A stretch of 64,000 bases of DNA from JAYOEY01 sp038120295 (GTDB lineage: Bacteria; Pseudomonadota; Alphaproteobacteria; MPNO01; UBA2964). The stretch is taken from positions 1-64,000 of the forward strand of contig JAYOLL010000014.1 in assembly GCA_038120295.1 (NCBI GenBank), given 5' to 3'. Of this stretch, positions 11,254 through 19,536 are shown piece by piece; within the stretch, counting starts at the first letter, position 1; each line of letters opens with the position of its first letter. The notes under the pieces are model-generated. The model saw nothing but the letters and a program-made list of their open reading frames with translations, did not search any database and had not been told where the DNA came from. The translations under genes were made by a program, and so were the position numbers.

Positions 11254-12597
11254 ATGACCTACCCTATTCACGTTATTGGCGGCGGCCTCGCCGGCGCGGA
11301 AGCCGCCTGGCAGGTCGCGCAGGCCGGTGTTCCTGTCGTGCTGCATGAGATGCGGCCCTACCGCAAGACCGATGCCCACCAGACTGATGGCCTGGCTGAG
11401 CTGGTCTGCTCGAATTCCTTGCGTTCAGACGACTCGCAGCGAAGCGCTATCGGGCTGCTGCATGAAGAAATGCGCCGCTGCGGCTCGCTCATCCTGCGAT
11501 GCGCCGATGCGCATCGCGTTCCGGCGGGCGGCGCGTTGGCGGTTGACCGCGACGGATTCTCGCAGGGCGTCCAGCAGGCTCTTGAAGAGCACCCGCTCGT
11601 CAAAATTGAAAGAGAGGAGATTGCCGGGCTTCCGCCGCCGGACTGGGCGAGCGTCATCATTGCGACGGGCCCGTTGACCTCCCCTGCCCTTGCCGAGGCA
11701 ATCCGCGAGAAGACGGGCGAGGAGTCTCTGGCGTTCTTCGATGCGATCGCTCCGATCGTTCATCGCGAGTCGGTGAACATGGACATCGCCTGGTTCCAGT
11801 CGCGCTACGACAAGGGAGACGGGTCGGACTATATCAACTGCCCGATGACCGAGGAGCAGTACGACGCTTTTCTCGACGCCCTGCTCGAAGGCGATGCCAT
11901 GGCGTTCAAGGAGTGGGAAAAGGATACGCCCTATTTCGAGGGCTGTTTGCCGATCGAGGTTATGGCGTCGCGGGGGCGTCGGACACTGGCCTATGGTCCG
12001 ATGAAGCCCGTCGGGCTGAGCAACCCGCACCAGCCGACGGTCAAGCCCTTCGCCGTGGTTCAGCTTCGCCAGGACAATGCGCTGGGCACGCTTTTCAACA
12101 TCGTCGGGTTTCAGACGAAGCTGCGGCATGGCGAGCAGACCCGAGTGTTCCGCATGATTCCCGGGCTGGAGAACGCGGAGTTCGCCCGTCTCGGCGGGTT
12201 GCACAGGAACACCTTCCTGAACTCTCCTCGCCTGCTGGATAACGTCCTGCGCCTGAAGTCCGAGCCCCGTATCCGTTTTGCGGGCCAAATTACCGGCTGC
12301 GAGGGGTATGTGGAGAGTGCAGCGATGGGGTTGATGGCCGGACGTTTCGCCGTTGCCGAAGCGGATGGCCTCGAAGGGACCCCACCACCTGTCACGACAG
12401 CGATGGGCGCGCTCCTGGCCCACGTCACCGGCGGCGCCGAGGAAGAGACGTTTCAACCCATGAACGTCAATTTCGGGCTGTTTCCGCCGCTTGCCGAACG
12501 GACCCGCAAGAAAGAACGCAAGGCGGCGTACAGCGCCCGTGCGCTGGACGATATTACGGTCTGGCTGGAGAAGGCGCCGAGCCGGGACGTGGCCTAG
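11254..12597 (+). CDS. trmFO: Methylenetetrahydrofolate--tRNA-(uracil-5-)-methyltransferase
   Basis: Folate- and FAD-dependent enzyme that methylates U54 of tRNA to ribothymidine. The FAD-binding N-terminus IHVIGGGLAGAEAAWQ is immediate. Further TrmFO marks are LVCSNSLRSDD, NCPMTEEQYDAF, FEGCLPIEVMASRG, YGPMKPVGL and FAGQITGCEGYVES. The 447-residue length is usual once the start is set at 11254; the frame continues upstream only under the FAH gene. Its last four bases overlap the stop of the convergent NDUFAF6-like gene. Confidence 0.95.
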   Translation: MTYPIHVIGGGLAGAEAAWQVAQAGVPVVLHEMRPYRKTDAHQTDGLAELVCSNSLRSDDSQRSAIGLLHEEMRRCGSLILRCADAHRVPAGGALAVDRDGFSQGVQQALEEHPLVKIEREEIAGLPPPDWASVIIATGPLTSPALAEAIREKTGEESLAFFDAIAPIVHRESVNMDIAWFQSRYDKGDGSDYINCPMTEEQYDAFLDALLEGDAMAFKEWEKDTPYFEGCLPIEVMASRGRRTLAYGPMKPVGLSNPHQPTVKPFAVVQLRQDNALGTLFNIVGFQTKLRHGEQTRVFRMIPGLENAEFARLGGLHRNTFLNSPRLLDNVLRLKSEPRIRFAGQITGCEGYVESAAMGLMAGRFAVAEADGLEGTPPPVTTAMGALLAHVTGGAEEETFQPMNVNFGLFPPLAERTRKKERKAAYSARALDDITVWLEKAPSRDVA

Positions 12598-13457
12598 AAT
12601 TTTCCGGTCATTAGGGCCCACATCATTCTTGCATGCCGGGTGATCCTTGGACGTTCCCTGAAAGCAAACGGGTCGAATCCGGCTTTTCCGGCGCTGGCGA
12701 CATCCGCCCGGCAGGTCGCAAACGGAAGTACAGCCGGCCGTTCTTCCCGGGATAACCCATCCAGACCGGAGCCAAGCTTTACGAGGCTATCCTCTACATG
12801 ACCCGCCATATCCCTGATCGCATCCCTGACCGGCTGTGAGCCAGGCACGACCTCTGCTGCCGGAATCCCGGGCAGAACACTTCTTCCCGCCGACGCAAGA
12901 TAAGGCGCTGCCCGTATGAGGCCCGTCATCGCATAGGCGGTTCCCGCTTCCCGGCCTGCCGTAAACAGGCCTTCGCCGGACCCGGCGACCGCAAGGGCCG
13001 CACATGTCAGGGCTCCCGACGTCGCCGCGCAATACGCGGCGAGTTGTTCCAGTGAGGCCATCGGCTCGTCTTCCAGGTCTCTCTCTCGACCGTCGATCAT
13101 TTCGTCGAGAAGACAGCGCGGGACATGTCCGTCTTTCAGGACTTCGCCAAGCGCGAGAACGACCGTATGCTGCCTCGGCGTGCCGCGGTAAATTCCATCG
13201 AGCGCATCCCGCCACCACTGGAGTCTTATATGGCCAAGCATCGGTTCGGACACGGTTTCCCGTGTTTTGGCAATCTCCAGATTGAAGGCGTAAAGAGCGA
13301 TAAGCGCCTTTATCTGCCCGGGCGGCGCGAACAGGCTCGAAAAGTACCGATCCGAATCGTATAGCCGGACCTGTTCCGCGCAATATTCGAAACTATCGCC
13401 TGAAACGCCGGAATTACCGGGGGCCGGCGCTTTCTCCGGAGTGTAGGTTTCGTTCAA
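12594..13457 (-). CDS. Squalene/phytoene synthase-fold protein, NDUFAF6-like
   Basis: A 287-residue member of the squalene/phytoene synthase superfamily, but probably not a synthase. The first aspartate-rich motif of true enzymes is replaced by FNLEIAKTRETVSEP (residues 58-72), which closely resembles the mitochondrial complex I assembly factor NDUFAF6 and its alphaproteobacterial relatives. IRLQWWRDALDGIY follows, another NDUFAF6-like block. It is convergent with trmFO and divergent from hpnC. Automatic tools could name it HpnD or phytoene synthase because of fold and neighbours; the missing aspartates argue against that. A role in NADH dehydrogenase assembly is inferred from the mitochondrial homologue. 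Confidence 0.75.
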   Translation of the reverse strand: MNETYTPEKAPAPGNSGVSGDSFEYCAEQVRLYDSDRYFSSLFAPPGQIKALIALYAFNLEIAKTRETVSEPMLGHIRLQWWRDALDGIYRGTPRQHTVVLALGEVLKDGHVPRCLLDEMIDGRERDLEDEPMASLEQLAAYCAATSGALTCAALAVAGSGEGLFTAGREAGTAYAMTGLIRAAPYLASAGRSVLPGIPAAEVVPGSQPVRDAIRDMAGHVEDSLVKLGSGLDGLSREERPAVLPFATCRADVASAGKAGFDPFAFRERPRITRHARMMWALMTGKF

Positions 13458-13543
13458 AGGCTAAGGTCCCCTTAACCGGGCTTTGGCATATACTTTCGCC
13501 GGATTGACCGAATTAACCATAATGCGGCGGACTGTACAGGCCG

Positions 13544-14413
13544 ATGCACAGCGGCAAGAGCGGTAACGCTCCGAGAGAGCTAGCCACACCGACCAAAACA
13601 AGCAACGACGAGAATTTTCCCGTCGCGAGCCGGCTGATCCCTGTCGCGCTGAGGCCCCACGTTCATCTGTTTTACCTGTGCGTCCGCGCCGGCGACGATG
13701 TCGCGGATGCTCCGGACCTGTCTCCCGAGGAGAAAACATCCCTGCTGAAAGCAATGGATGAAGCGTTACAGGGTAACGGAGGCCGCGATGCTGTGACGGA
13801 GGCCGCCTGGAACCACCGGGAAAGCGCTGAGGAGACGGGAATTTCGATTCTGCACGCGCAGCACCTGCTCCAGGCCTTCATGATGGATGTGACCAAAAGC
13901 CGCTATCGGAACTGGTCCGAACTGATCAATTACTGCCTTTATTCGGCCGCCCCCGTGGGGCGTTATCTGGTCGATCTGCACGGCGAGGACGACACCCCGA
14001 AGAAGGGAACCGATGCGCTTTGCATCGCATTGCAGATTTTGAACCACCTTCAGGACTGCCGCGACGACTATCGCGAACTTGACCGGGTCTACCTGCCTGA
14101 AGACATGCTGAAGGCGAACGGAACAGACGTTGTCGCGCTCGACGCTCCATCCGCAAGTCCGGAACTTCGGGCGACGCTGGATGCGATTCTCGATCGAACC
14201 GATGAGTTGATCCTTCTGGCTCGCAGCGCGCCGCCCCTGATCCGCAATCGCGGGCTTCGGCTCGAAACCGCTGTCATCGTCGCCATTGCGGAACTTCTGT
14301 CTAGAAAACTGCGTCGCCACGATCCGCTTGCGGTCAGGGTGGAACTGACAGGGCTGGAGAAAGGGCGGGCGGTTCTGACAGGCCTGTGTCGTGGATGGAG
14401 ACGAAGGCGATGA
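13544..14413 (+). CDS. hpnC: Squalene biosynthesis protein HpnC (hydroxysqualene synthase type)
   Basis: Predicted to convert presqualene diphosphate to hydroxysqualene for hopanoid synthesis. ENFPVASRLIP near residue 23 is the usual HpnC opening. Both aspartate-rich motifs are intact: DDVAD (51-55) and DCRDDYRELD (171-180), followed by RVYLP. The 289-residue length is normal. The ribosome-binding site is weak. Its stop overlaps the start of hpnE by four bases (ATGA), so the two are translationally coupled. The usual middle gene hpnD (presqualene diphosphate synthase) is not between them. Confidence 0.88.
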   Translation: MHSGKSGNAPRELATPTKTSNDENFPVASRLIPVALRPHVHLFYLCVRAGDDVADAPDLSPEEKTSLLKAMDEALQGNGGRDAVTEAAWNHRESAEETGISILHAQHLLQAFMMDVTKSRYRNWSELINYCLYSAAPVGRYLVDLHGEDDTPKKGTDALCIALQILNHLQDCRDDYRELDRVYLPEDMLKANGTDVVALDAPSASPELRATLDAILDRTDELILLARSAPPLIRNRGLRLETAVIVAIAELLSRKLRRHDPLAVRVELTGLEKGRAVLTGLCRGWRRRR

Positions 14414-15690
14414 GCACCATTCACGTAGTCGGTGCGGGAATGTCGGGCCTCGCCTGCGCGGTGCGCTGCGCCGGCACCGGACGAACGGTCGCGGTCTATG
14501 AAGCAGCGCCGAGGGCCGGCGGGCGATGCCGTTCCTTTCTCGACGAAGGGCTCGGCTGCATGATCGACAATGGCAGCCATCTCCTGCTGGGGGCGAACCG
14601 GAACACGAAAAGCTATCTTGAAAGGATCGGAAGCCAGGACAGGGTTACCGAAATCCGTCCGGCTGCGTTTCCTTTCCGCGATGCGCGGACCGGCGCGGAA
14701 TGGATGCTGAAGCCGGGATCGCCCTGGCTGCCACTGTGGCTCCTCGATCCGGGACGGCGGGTGCCCGGCAGTTCTCCGCGGGACTATCTGAAGGCACTGC
14801 GTCTCAAACGGGCAGGGCTTAACGACACGGTCGCGGATTGTGTGGGGGAGGACGATCCGTTGATGGAAGGGTTCTGGCAACCGCTTTCCCAGGCCATTCT
14901 GAACACCGACGCTCGGGAAGCGTCGGCGGCGCTGCTCTGGAAGGCCCTGTCGCTTTCCTTTTTAAAAGGGGAAGCCGCCTGCCGCCCGGTGGTGTTTAGC
15001 AAAGACATATCGGCCGCTCTCGTTGATCCGGCGATAAAGTATCTGGAAGAAAGAGACGCGGTTGTCCGGTTTCAGGCACGCATGCGCGGGCTTCGCTGGC
15101 AGGATGACTCCGTTCTGGCCCTTCGGTTTCAGGAAGGGTTGCTCCGGGTGGGCAGTGAGGATGCCGTTGTGCTCGCCGTTCCCCCTGACACATGCGCGGA
15201 GATCTGGCCGGATGCCAATCCTCCGCTTGAAGCGCGACCAATCGTCAATCTCCATTTCAAGCTCGACCGGCCGATAGAACTGCCCGGTGGATTGCCGTTC
15301 CTGGGACTGATTGGATGCGATGCGCAGTGGCTGTTCGTGCGGGGCAATATACTTTCTGTGACAATCAGCAGCGCGACGGATCATGTCGACCGCCCGAATT
15401 TCGAACTGGCCAATCACATCTGGGATGAGATTACGCGCACCCTAAGCCTTCATATGGGCCGTTTGCCGCCCTGGCGCGTTATCAAGGAAAAAAGAGCGAC
15501 GATCGCACAGACTCCTTCGGCCGTTGCGCAGCGTCCGCGCACCCGGACGGATCTGAAGAACCTTTTTCTTGCCGGTGACTGGACAGCGACCGGGCTCCCG
15601 GCAACGATTGAAGGTAGCATCACCTCCGGATTTACTGCGGCGCGCCAGGCGCTTGCGGCGACTTCCAGATCGAAGGAAAACGAAGATTGA
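14410..15690 (+). CDS. hpnE: Hydroxysqualene dehydroxylase HpnE
   Basis: FAD-dependent amine-oxidase-fold enzyme that reduces hydroxysqualene to squalene, the last step before squalene-hopene cyclase. The dinucleotide-binding motif VVGAGMSGLACA is at residues 6-17 and is followed by VYEAAPRAGGRCRSF. The C-terminal FAD block LFLAGDWTATGLPATIEG is clear. At 426 residues from the ATG at 14410 the length is usual; this start overlaps the hpnC stop as ATGA and has GGAGACGAAG upstream. No shc (cyclase) gene is in this window. Confidence 0.9.
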   Translation: MSTIHVVGAGMSGLACAVRCAGTGRTVAVYEAAPRAGGRCRSFLDEGLGCMIDNGSHLLLGANRNTKSYLERIGSQDRVTEIRPAAFPFRDARTGAEWMLKPGSPWLPLWLLDPGRRVPGSSPRDYLKALRLKRAGLNDTVADCVGEDDPLMEGFWQPLSQAILNTDAREASAALLWKALSLSFLKGEAACRPVVFSKDISAALVDPAIKYLEERDAVVRFQARMRGLRWQDDSVLALRFQEGLLRVGSEDAVVLAVPPDTCAEIWPDANPPLEARPIVNLHFKLDRPIELPGGLPFLGLIGCDAQWLFVRGNILSVTISSATDHVDRPNFELANHIWDEITRTLSLHMGRLPPWRVIKEKRATIAQTPSAVAQRPRTRTDLKNLFLAGDWTATGLPATIEGSITSGFTAARQALAATSRSKENED

Positions 15691-15813
15691 TATCGGGCGC
15701 AATAAGTCCCGTTAGGTCTTTAAGATTCGAAATAATTGAAATAACTTAGTGTCTTAAAAAATGTAACAAGCCTCGTTAAGGGGTTTTTCTTCAACTGACA
15801 GGGGTGCAAAAAA

Positions 15814-16416
15814 ATGGCAGCGATACTTTCTAATCTAGGCAGAACGGTCACGACCGGTTTCATTCTGGTTGTTGTCGTGGCGCTGATCCTGATGGGCTGG
15901 CACAACGCGGGTCTCGCAATGGATACGGGCTGGTGGGCGTTTATCTTCCGCTGGCTGCACGTCGTATCGGGTGTGATGTGGATCGGCATTCTCTGGTACT
16001 TCAATTTTGTCCAAATCCCGAACATGCCCAAGATTCCCGACGAACAGAAACCGGCGGTCACCGGGGTTATCGCTCCGGCAGCGCTGTTCTGGTTCCGCTG
16101 GGGGGCGATGTCGACCCTCGTGACAGGCCTTATTCTCGCATGGCTGAACGGGTACATCGTCGACGCCATTACCATCGGCCTTACCGACCCTGACGCCACG
16201 CATTCACCGATCGGCAGCGGCATCTGGCACGGCACGATCATGTGGTTCAATGTCTGGTTCATCATCTGGCCGAACCAGAAGATCGCTCTCGGCATCGACG
16301 GTGCGGAAGGCGACAAGGCGGCAGCAGGCAGGACGGCGATGCTGTTCTCGCGGACCAATACGATGCTTTCGATACCCATGCTCTACTGCATGGTCGCGGC
16401 ACAGAACATCTTCTGA
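15814..16416 (+). CDS. PuuD-like (urate hydroxylase membrane domain) integral membrane protein
   Basis: A 200-residue membrane protein with about five hydrophobic segments (residues 10-28, 33-56, 85-105, 135-152 and 180-197). WLHVVSGVMWIGILWYFNFVQ resembles the membrane domain of PuuD-type urate oxidases, but the protein is about half the length and has no cytochrome c CxxCH domain. Relatives of this size are sometimes wrongly labelled NusG. No other purine gene is nearby, so a urate role is not supported by context. GGGG stands some ten bases upstream of the start, and a strong terminator follows the gene, so it is probably a single-gene unit. Confidence 0.7.
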   Translation: MAAILSNLGRTVTTGFILVVVVALILMGWHNAGLAMDTGWWAFIFRWLHVVSGVMWIGILWYFNFVQIPNMPKIPDEQKPAVTGVIAPAALFWFRWGAMSTLVTGLILAWLNGYIVDAITIGLTDPDATHSPIGSGIWHGTIMWFNVWFIIWPNQKIALGIDGAEGDKAAAGRTAMLFSRTNTMLSIPMLYCMVAAQNIF

Positions 16417-16436
16417 TCCGCAAGACCGCAAAATGA

Positions 16437-16466
16437 AACGGGGGGCCTTTGCCCCCCGTTTTTTTT
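16437..16466 (+). terminator. Rho-independent terminator
   Basis: A perfect ten-base stem (AACGGGGGGC with GCCCCCCGTT, loop CTTT) runs straight into a run of T residues to 16466. It lies 20 bases after the stop of the PuuD-like gene and also faces the end of the convergent VOC gene. Confidence 0.93.
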
Positions 16467-16485
16467 CGCCCTGTTTCCGAGGGTT

Positions 16486-16989
16486 TTATTTTCCGTCTGG
16501 CCGGGTCCTGTAGAACCCTCGCTCGAAGTGCCCTTTCCCTTCGAGGTCCCCCTGATCGAATATCCAAGTGTAACCGTTTGCGGGATTGGACAGGATTTCC
16601 CAGCAGTTCTCGTCCATGTCCCAGAACTTGAAGCTGTAGGTGCCGTGCTGCTCCTTGGGCTCGTCCCAGTCATGAAGCCCCCATTCCTCGGCGGAGTCGA
16701 GGACCGTCCGATAGGCTTCATCGACTTCTTCGGGCGTATCGACATCGATTCCGTTATGAAAAAGCCGGTCCATAACGGGTTTCTTCGCGGTCTTTACCAC
16801 CGCATAGACATGATTACCGCCAAGCCGGATCATCAGCGAGATCTTGCTGGTCTGAACGACCTCCAGCCCAAGGAAGTCCTCGTAGAATTTACGGCTCCTG
16901 TCCAGATCGTACGATCCGAGGGTGCCGTGCGATATAAAACGGCTGTTGATTGCCGGTTTCGTTCTGGTCGCAGCTGCGGTTTCGGCCAT
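16486..16989 (-). CDS. VOC family protein (paralogue 3)
   Basis: A 167-residue VOC protein more distant from the pair at 6366 and 8200. It keeps ISHGTLGSYDLDRSRKFYEDF, FHNGIDVDTPEEVDEAY and the Glu of CWEILSNP, so the likely His-His-Glu metal site is present. I chose the ATG at 16989 because AGGAGACAG precedes it; two upstream in-frame ATGs lack a good site. It stands alone between the PuuD-like gene and a divergent MFS transporter, which may export or import its substrate. Function unknown. Confidence 0.8.
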   Translation of the reverse strand: MAETAAATRTKPAINSRFISHGTLGSYDLDRSRKFYEDFLGLEVVQTSKISLMIRLGGNHVYAVVKTAKKPVMDRLFHNGIDVDTPEEVDEAYRTVLDSAEEWGLHDWDEPKEQHGTYSFKFWDMDENCWEILSNPANGYTWIFDQGDLEGKGHFERGFYRTRPDGK

Positions 16990-17072
16990 TTCTGTCTCCT
17001 GGTCGGTTCGCTTTCCCATCCAAAGATGCCCGGTTAGCATAACTTCATCGTAATTAGCCCCAAAGGATAATC

Positions 17073-18233
17073 ATGCCGACGTGGCTGCGTCTGTCGCTCG
17101 CAGGATCTGCGACCTTGCTGGTCGGGATGGGGCTCGGTCGCTTTTCCTATTCGCCGCTCATACCGGCGCTGATCGAAAGCGGTACGCTCACTGCCGCCGA
17201 AGCCGGGTCCGTCGGCGCATCGAATTTCGCCGGCTACCTGATCGGCGCTCTGGCCGCCCCCCTGATACGCAAGCGCTTCGGAGAGACAGCCTCGGTCCGC
17301 CTCTGTCTCGTTCTGGCCTTTCTGAGCCTTCTGGGCAGCGCCCTCCCCCTGGGGTTTTTCTGGCTGGCTTTCTGCCGTGCGCTTGTCGGGGCCTGTATCG
17401 GCGTGATGATGATCTATGCGGTGGCGATTGTGACCCGGGCAGCGCCGCCGGATCGCCTCGGTGTCGCCAACGCTCTCGTTTTCTGCGGGGTGGGTGTCGG
17501 GATTCTTTGCGCGGGAACCCTTATACCCTGGTTGCTGAAGTCTGGTCTGATGTATGCCTGGGTGGGAATTGCGATCCTGGGCGGCGCAGCGGCTTTGATC
17601 GCTATCTGGGGCTGGGCACCGGCCGATACGGTGACGCAACCCGGCGAGAAAGCCGCGATCATCAAGGTTGAGTGGAGTTCTCTGGTTCTCGGATTCGTCG
17701 CAGCGCGGACGATGTTCTCCCTCGGTATGATTCCGCACTCCATCTACTGGGTGGATTTTCTGGTCCGTGGGCTGGAACGCGATATTGGATTCGGCGGCTT
17801 TCACTGGGTCCTTTTCGGACTCGGCGCCATTGTCGGTACCTTCCTGTGGGGCTGGCTGGCAGACCGGATCGGGTTTCGGGCCGGATTGGCGCTGGCCTTT
17901 GCTTCTCTCGGGCTGGGTGTCGGACTTCCGGTTCTTTTTCCTGTGTCCTGGATACTCGTCTTTTCGTCGTTGGTCGTCGGCGCCCAGCCAGGGGTAACGG
18001 CGCTTCTGTCTGGACGAATTCACCAGCTTCTTGGGCCAGAAAGGATGGCGCCGGTTTGGCGTCTTTCGGCGCTGGCTGCGACGGTGATTCAGGCTGTGGC
18101 CGGGTATCTGTTCGTCGCGGTCTTCGCGATGACAGGGAGTTACATGCCGGTTTTTCTGCTTGGCGCGGCTGCAATGCTGACAGGCGCGGCAATCTCCCTG
18201 ATGCTCAGGCTGCCGCCTGGCCGGGAGGAATGA
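17073..18233 (+). CDS. MFS transporter, YbfB/YjiJ-like
   Basis: A 386-residue integral membrane protein with about twelve hydrophobic segments. The N-terminal GMGLGRFSYSPLIPALIESG and SNFAGYLIGAL match the YbfB/YjiJ branch of the major facilitator superfamily, whose substrates are mostly unknown. AAAGGAT lies a few bases before the start. It is divergent from the third VOC gene over about 80 bases. Its last 29 bases overlap the convergent Mth938-like gene. Confidence 0.87.
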   Translation: MPTWLRLSLAGSATLLVGMGLGRFSYSPLIPALIESGTLTAAEAGSVGASNFAGYLIGALAAPLIRKRFGETASVRLCLVLAFLSLLGSALPLGFFWLAFCRALVGACIGVMMIYAVAIVTRAAPPDRLGVANALVFCGVGVGILCAGTLIPWLLKSGLMYAWVGIAILGGAAALIAIWGWAPADTVTQPGEKAAIIKVEWSSLVLGFVAARTMFSLGMIPHSIYWVDFLVRGLERDIGFGGFHWVLFGLGAIVGTFLWGWLADRIGFRAGLALAFASLGLGVGLPVLFPVSWILVFSSLVVGAQPGVTALLSGRIHQLLGPERMAPVWRLSALAATVIQAVAGYLFVAVFAMTGSYMPVFLLGAAAMLTGAAISLMLRLPPGREE

Positions 18234-18588
18234 GCAGGGCCGCGACCGACCGTTCCTCCGAGAGGAGAACGTTGAACGTTCGGCACGCTGCGCCGGTATC
18301 CATAATCTCCACGCCAATACCCGCCTGTTTCAGAGAGGTGCGTATCTCGGCGGGTATGGGAGCAATGCTGTCGCCCGTACCAATCAGCAGGACCCTGACC
18401 CCGGACTCGCTCACGAGTTCCTCAGGAAGCTGTATGTCATCGACTGAGTGAATGTTCCAGGGCCGGGTTTCCGTTTCTCGCACGAATACTGGATGGGCGT
18501 ACTCTATACCGGCGATCCTGAAGATCCCTTCCCCGTAGCCCTGAATGAGCTGCCGGTCGGCGGGCAGCAACGGGGTTATATCGACCAT
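18205..18588 (-). CDS. Mth938-like domain protein (NDUFAF3 family)
   Basis: A 127-residue protein of the Mth938/DUF498 family, to which the mitochondrial complex I assembly factor NDUFAF3 belongs. Supporting blocks are IQGYGEGIFRIAG, RPWNIHSVDDIQ, VRVLLIGTGDS and VEIMDTGAACRTFNVLLSEERSV in outline. It begins three bases after the secF stop, so it is the last gene of the yajC-secD-secF unit; this linkage to sec genes is typical of alphaproteobacteria. Biochemical role in bacteria is not settled. An NDUFAF6-like gene lies 5 kb away. Confidence 0.85.
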   Translation of the reverse strand: MVDITPLLPADRQLIQGYGEGIFRIAGIEYAHPVFVRETETRPWNIHSVDDIQLPEELVSESGVRVLLIGTGDSIAPIPAEIRTSLKQAGIGVEIMDTGAACRTFNVLLSEERSVAALLIPPGQAAA

Positions 18589-18591
18589 CGA

Positions 18592-19524
18592 TCAGGAAGC
18601 GGTTGCCGCGTCGTCCTCATCGAGCGCAACGTCCTGCGCCCGCAGGTTCATCTGGATGAGCAGCGGCGCGGCGATGAAGATCGAGGAGTAGGTCCCGACC
18701 AGAACGCCCCAGATCATCGCGAAGGCGAATCCCTTGATCACCTCGCCTCCCCAGATATAGAGGATCAGGAGGGCGATCATGGTCGTGACACTGGTCAGCA
18801 ATGTACGGGACAGGGTGTCGTTCAGGCTCAGGTCGAGGACTTCCTCGAGCTTCATGACCTTGTATTTTCGGAGGTTCTCCCGCACCCGGTCGTAGACGAC
18901 CACGGTATCGTTGATCGAATAGCCCGCAATGGTCAGGATCGCGGCAACGGTTGTCAGGTTGAATTCCAGTCCGACGACGGAAAACATGCCGATCGTCATG
19001 AGAACATCGTGCGTCAGAGCCACCACCGCGCCTACGCCGAACTGCCACTCAAACCGGAACCAGATATAGACAAGCATCGCGACGAGGGCGAGCAGGACCG
19101 CCATGATGCCGGCTTGTACCAGTTCACCGGACACTGTTGGTCCGACAAATTCCTGGCGTCGATAATCAATGTTTTCGCCAAGGGCTTTACGGACAGCCTC
19201 GATCGCTTTTTGCTGTCCCGGCGCGCCGCCGGGCTGCGTTTCGATCCGGATCAGGACGTCGGTCGGCTCGCCGAAGCCCTGAATTTCGAAATTGCCGAGA
19301 TCCAGTTCTCTAATCTGTTGCCGCATCTGCTGGTGGTCGGCCGGTCCCTGGGTCCGGATTTCCAGCAGAATGCCGCCCCGGAAGTCGATGCCGTAATTGA
19401 GGCCCTTTGTGGCGTAAAGCCCAATCGACGCAATACACAAAACCAGCGATGCAATGATCGCGGCCTTGCGGTACTGCAGAAACCGGATTTTTGTGCCAAC
19501 GGGTACGAAAGAGATGAGTTTCAT
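18592..19524 (-). CDS. secF: Protein translocase subunit SecF
   Basis: Inner membrane protein that, with SecD and YajC, uses the proton motive force to help pull secreted proteins through SecYEG. The N-terminal transmembrane segment is followed by the periplasmic motif YGIDFRGGILLEI, and five further hydrophobic segments fill the C-terminal half, including ATIAGYSINDTVVVYDRVRE-type SecF sequence. The 310-residue length is normal. The gene starts 12 bases after the secD stop. Confidence 0.96.
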   Translation of the reverse strand: MKLISFVPVGTKIRFLQYRKAAIIASLVLCIASIGLYATKGLNYGIDFRGGILLEIRTQGPADHQQMRQQIRELDLGNFEIQGFGEPTDVLIRIETQPGGAPGQQKAIEAVRKALGENIDYRRQEFVGPTVSGELVQAGIMAVLLALVAMLVYIWFRFEWQFGVGAVVALTHDVLMTIGMFSVVGLEFNLTTVAAILTIAGYSINDTVVVYDRVRENLRKYKVMKLEEVLDLSLNDTLSRTLLTSVTTMIALLILYIWGGEVIKGFAFAMIWGVLVGTYSSIFIAAPLLIQMNLRAQDVALDEDDAATAS

Positions 19525-19536
19525 GTCCGATCGTCC

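Noticed and set aside
12594..13457. Calling this gene HpnD because it is beside hpnC and hpnE
   Set aside because: The first aspartate-rich motif is missing and the sequence at residues 58-72 matches NDUFAF6-type proteins instead; orientation is also opposite.
15814..16416. A complete PuuD urate oxidase or NusG
   Set aside because: Only about five helices and no cytochrome c motif are present, and nothing resembles NusG or its KOW domain.
17034..18317. A 427-residue minus-strand frame opposite the MFS transporter
   Set aside because: The hydrophilic Arg/Pro/Gln-rich product is the usual shadow of a membrane protein gene; the MFS reading has a ribosome site and clear helices.
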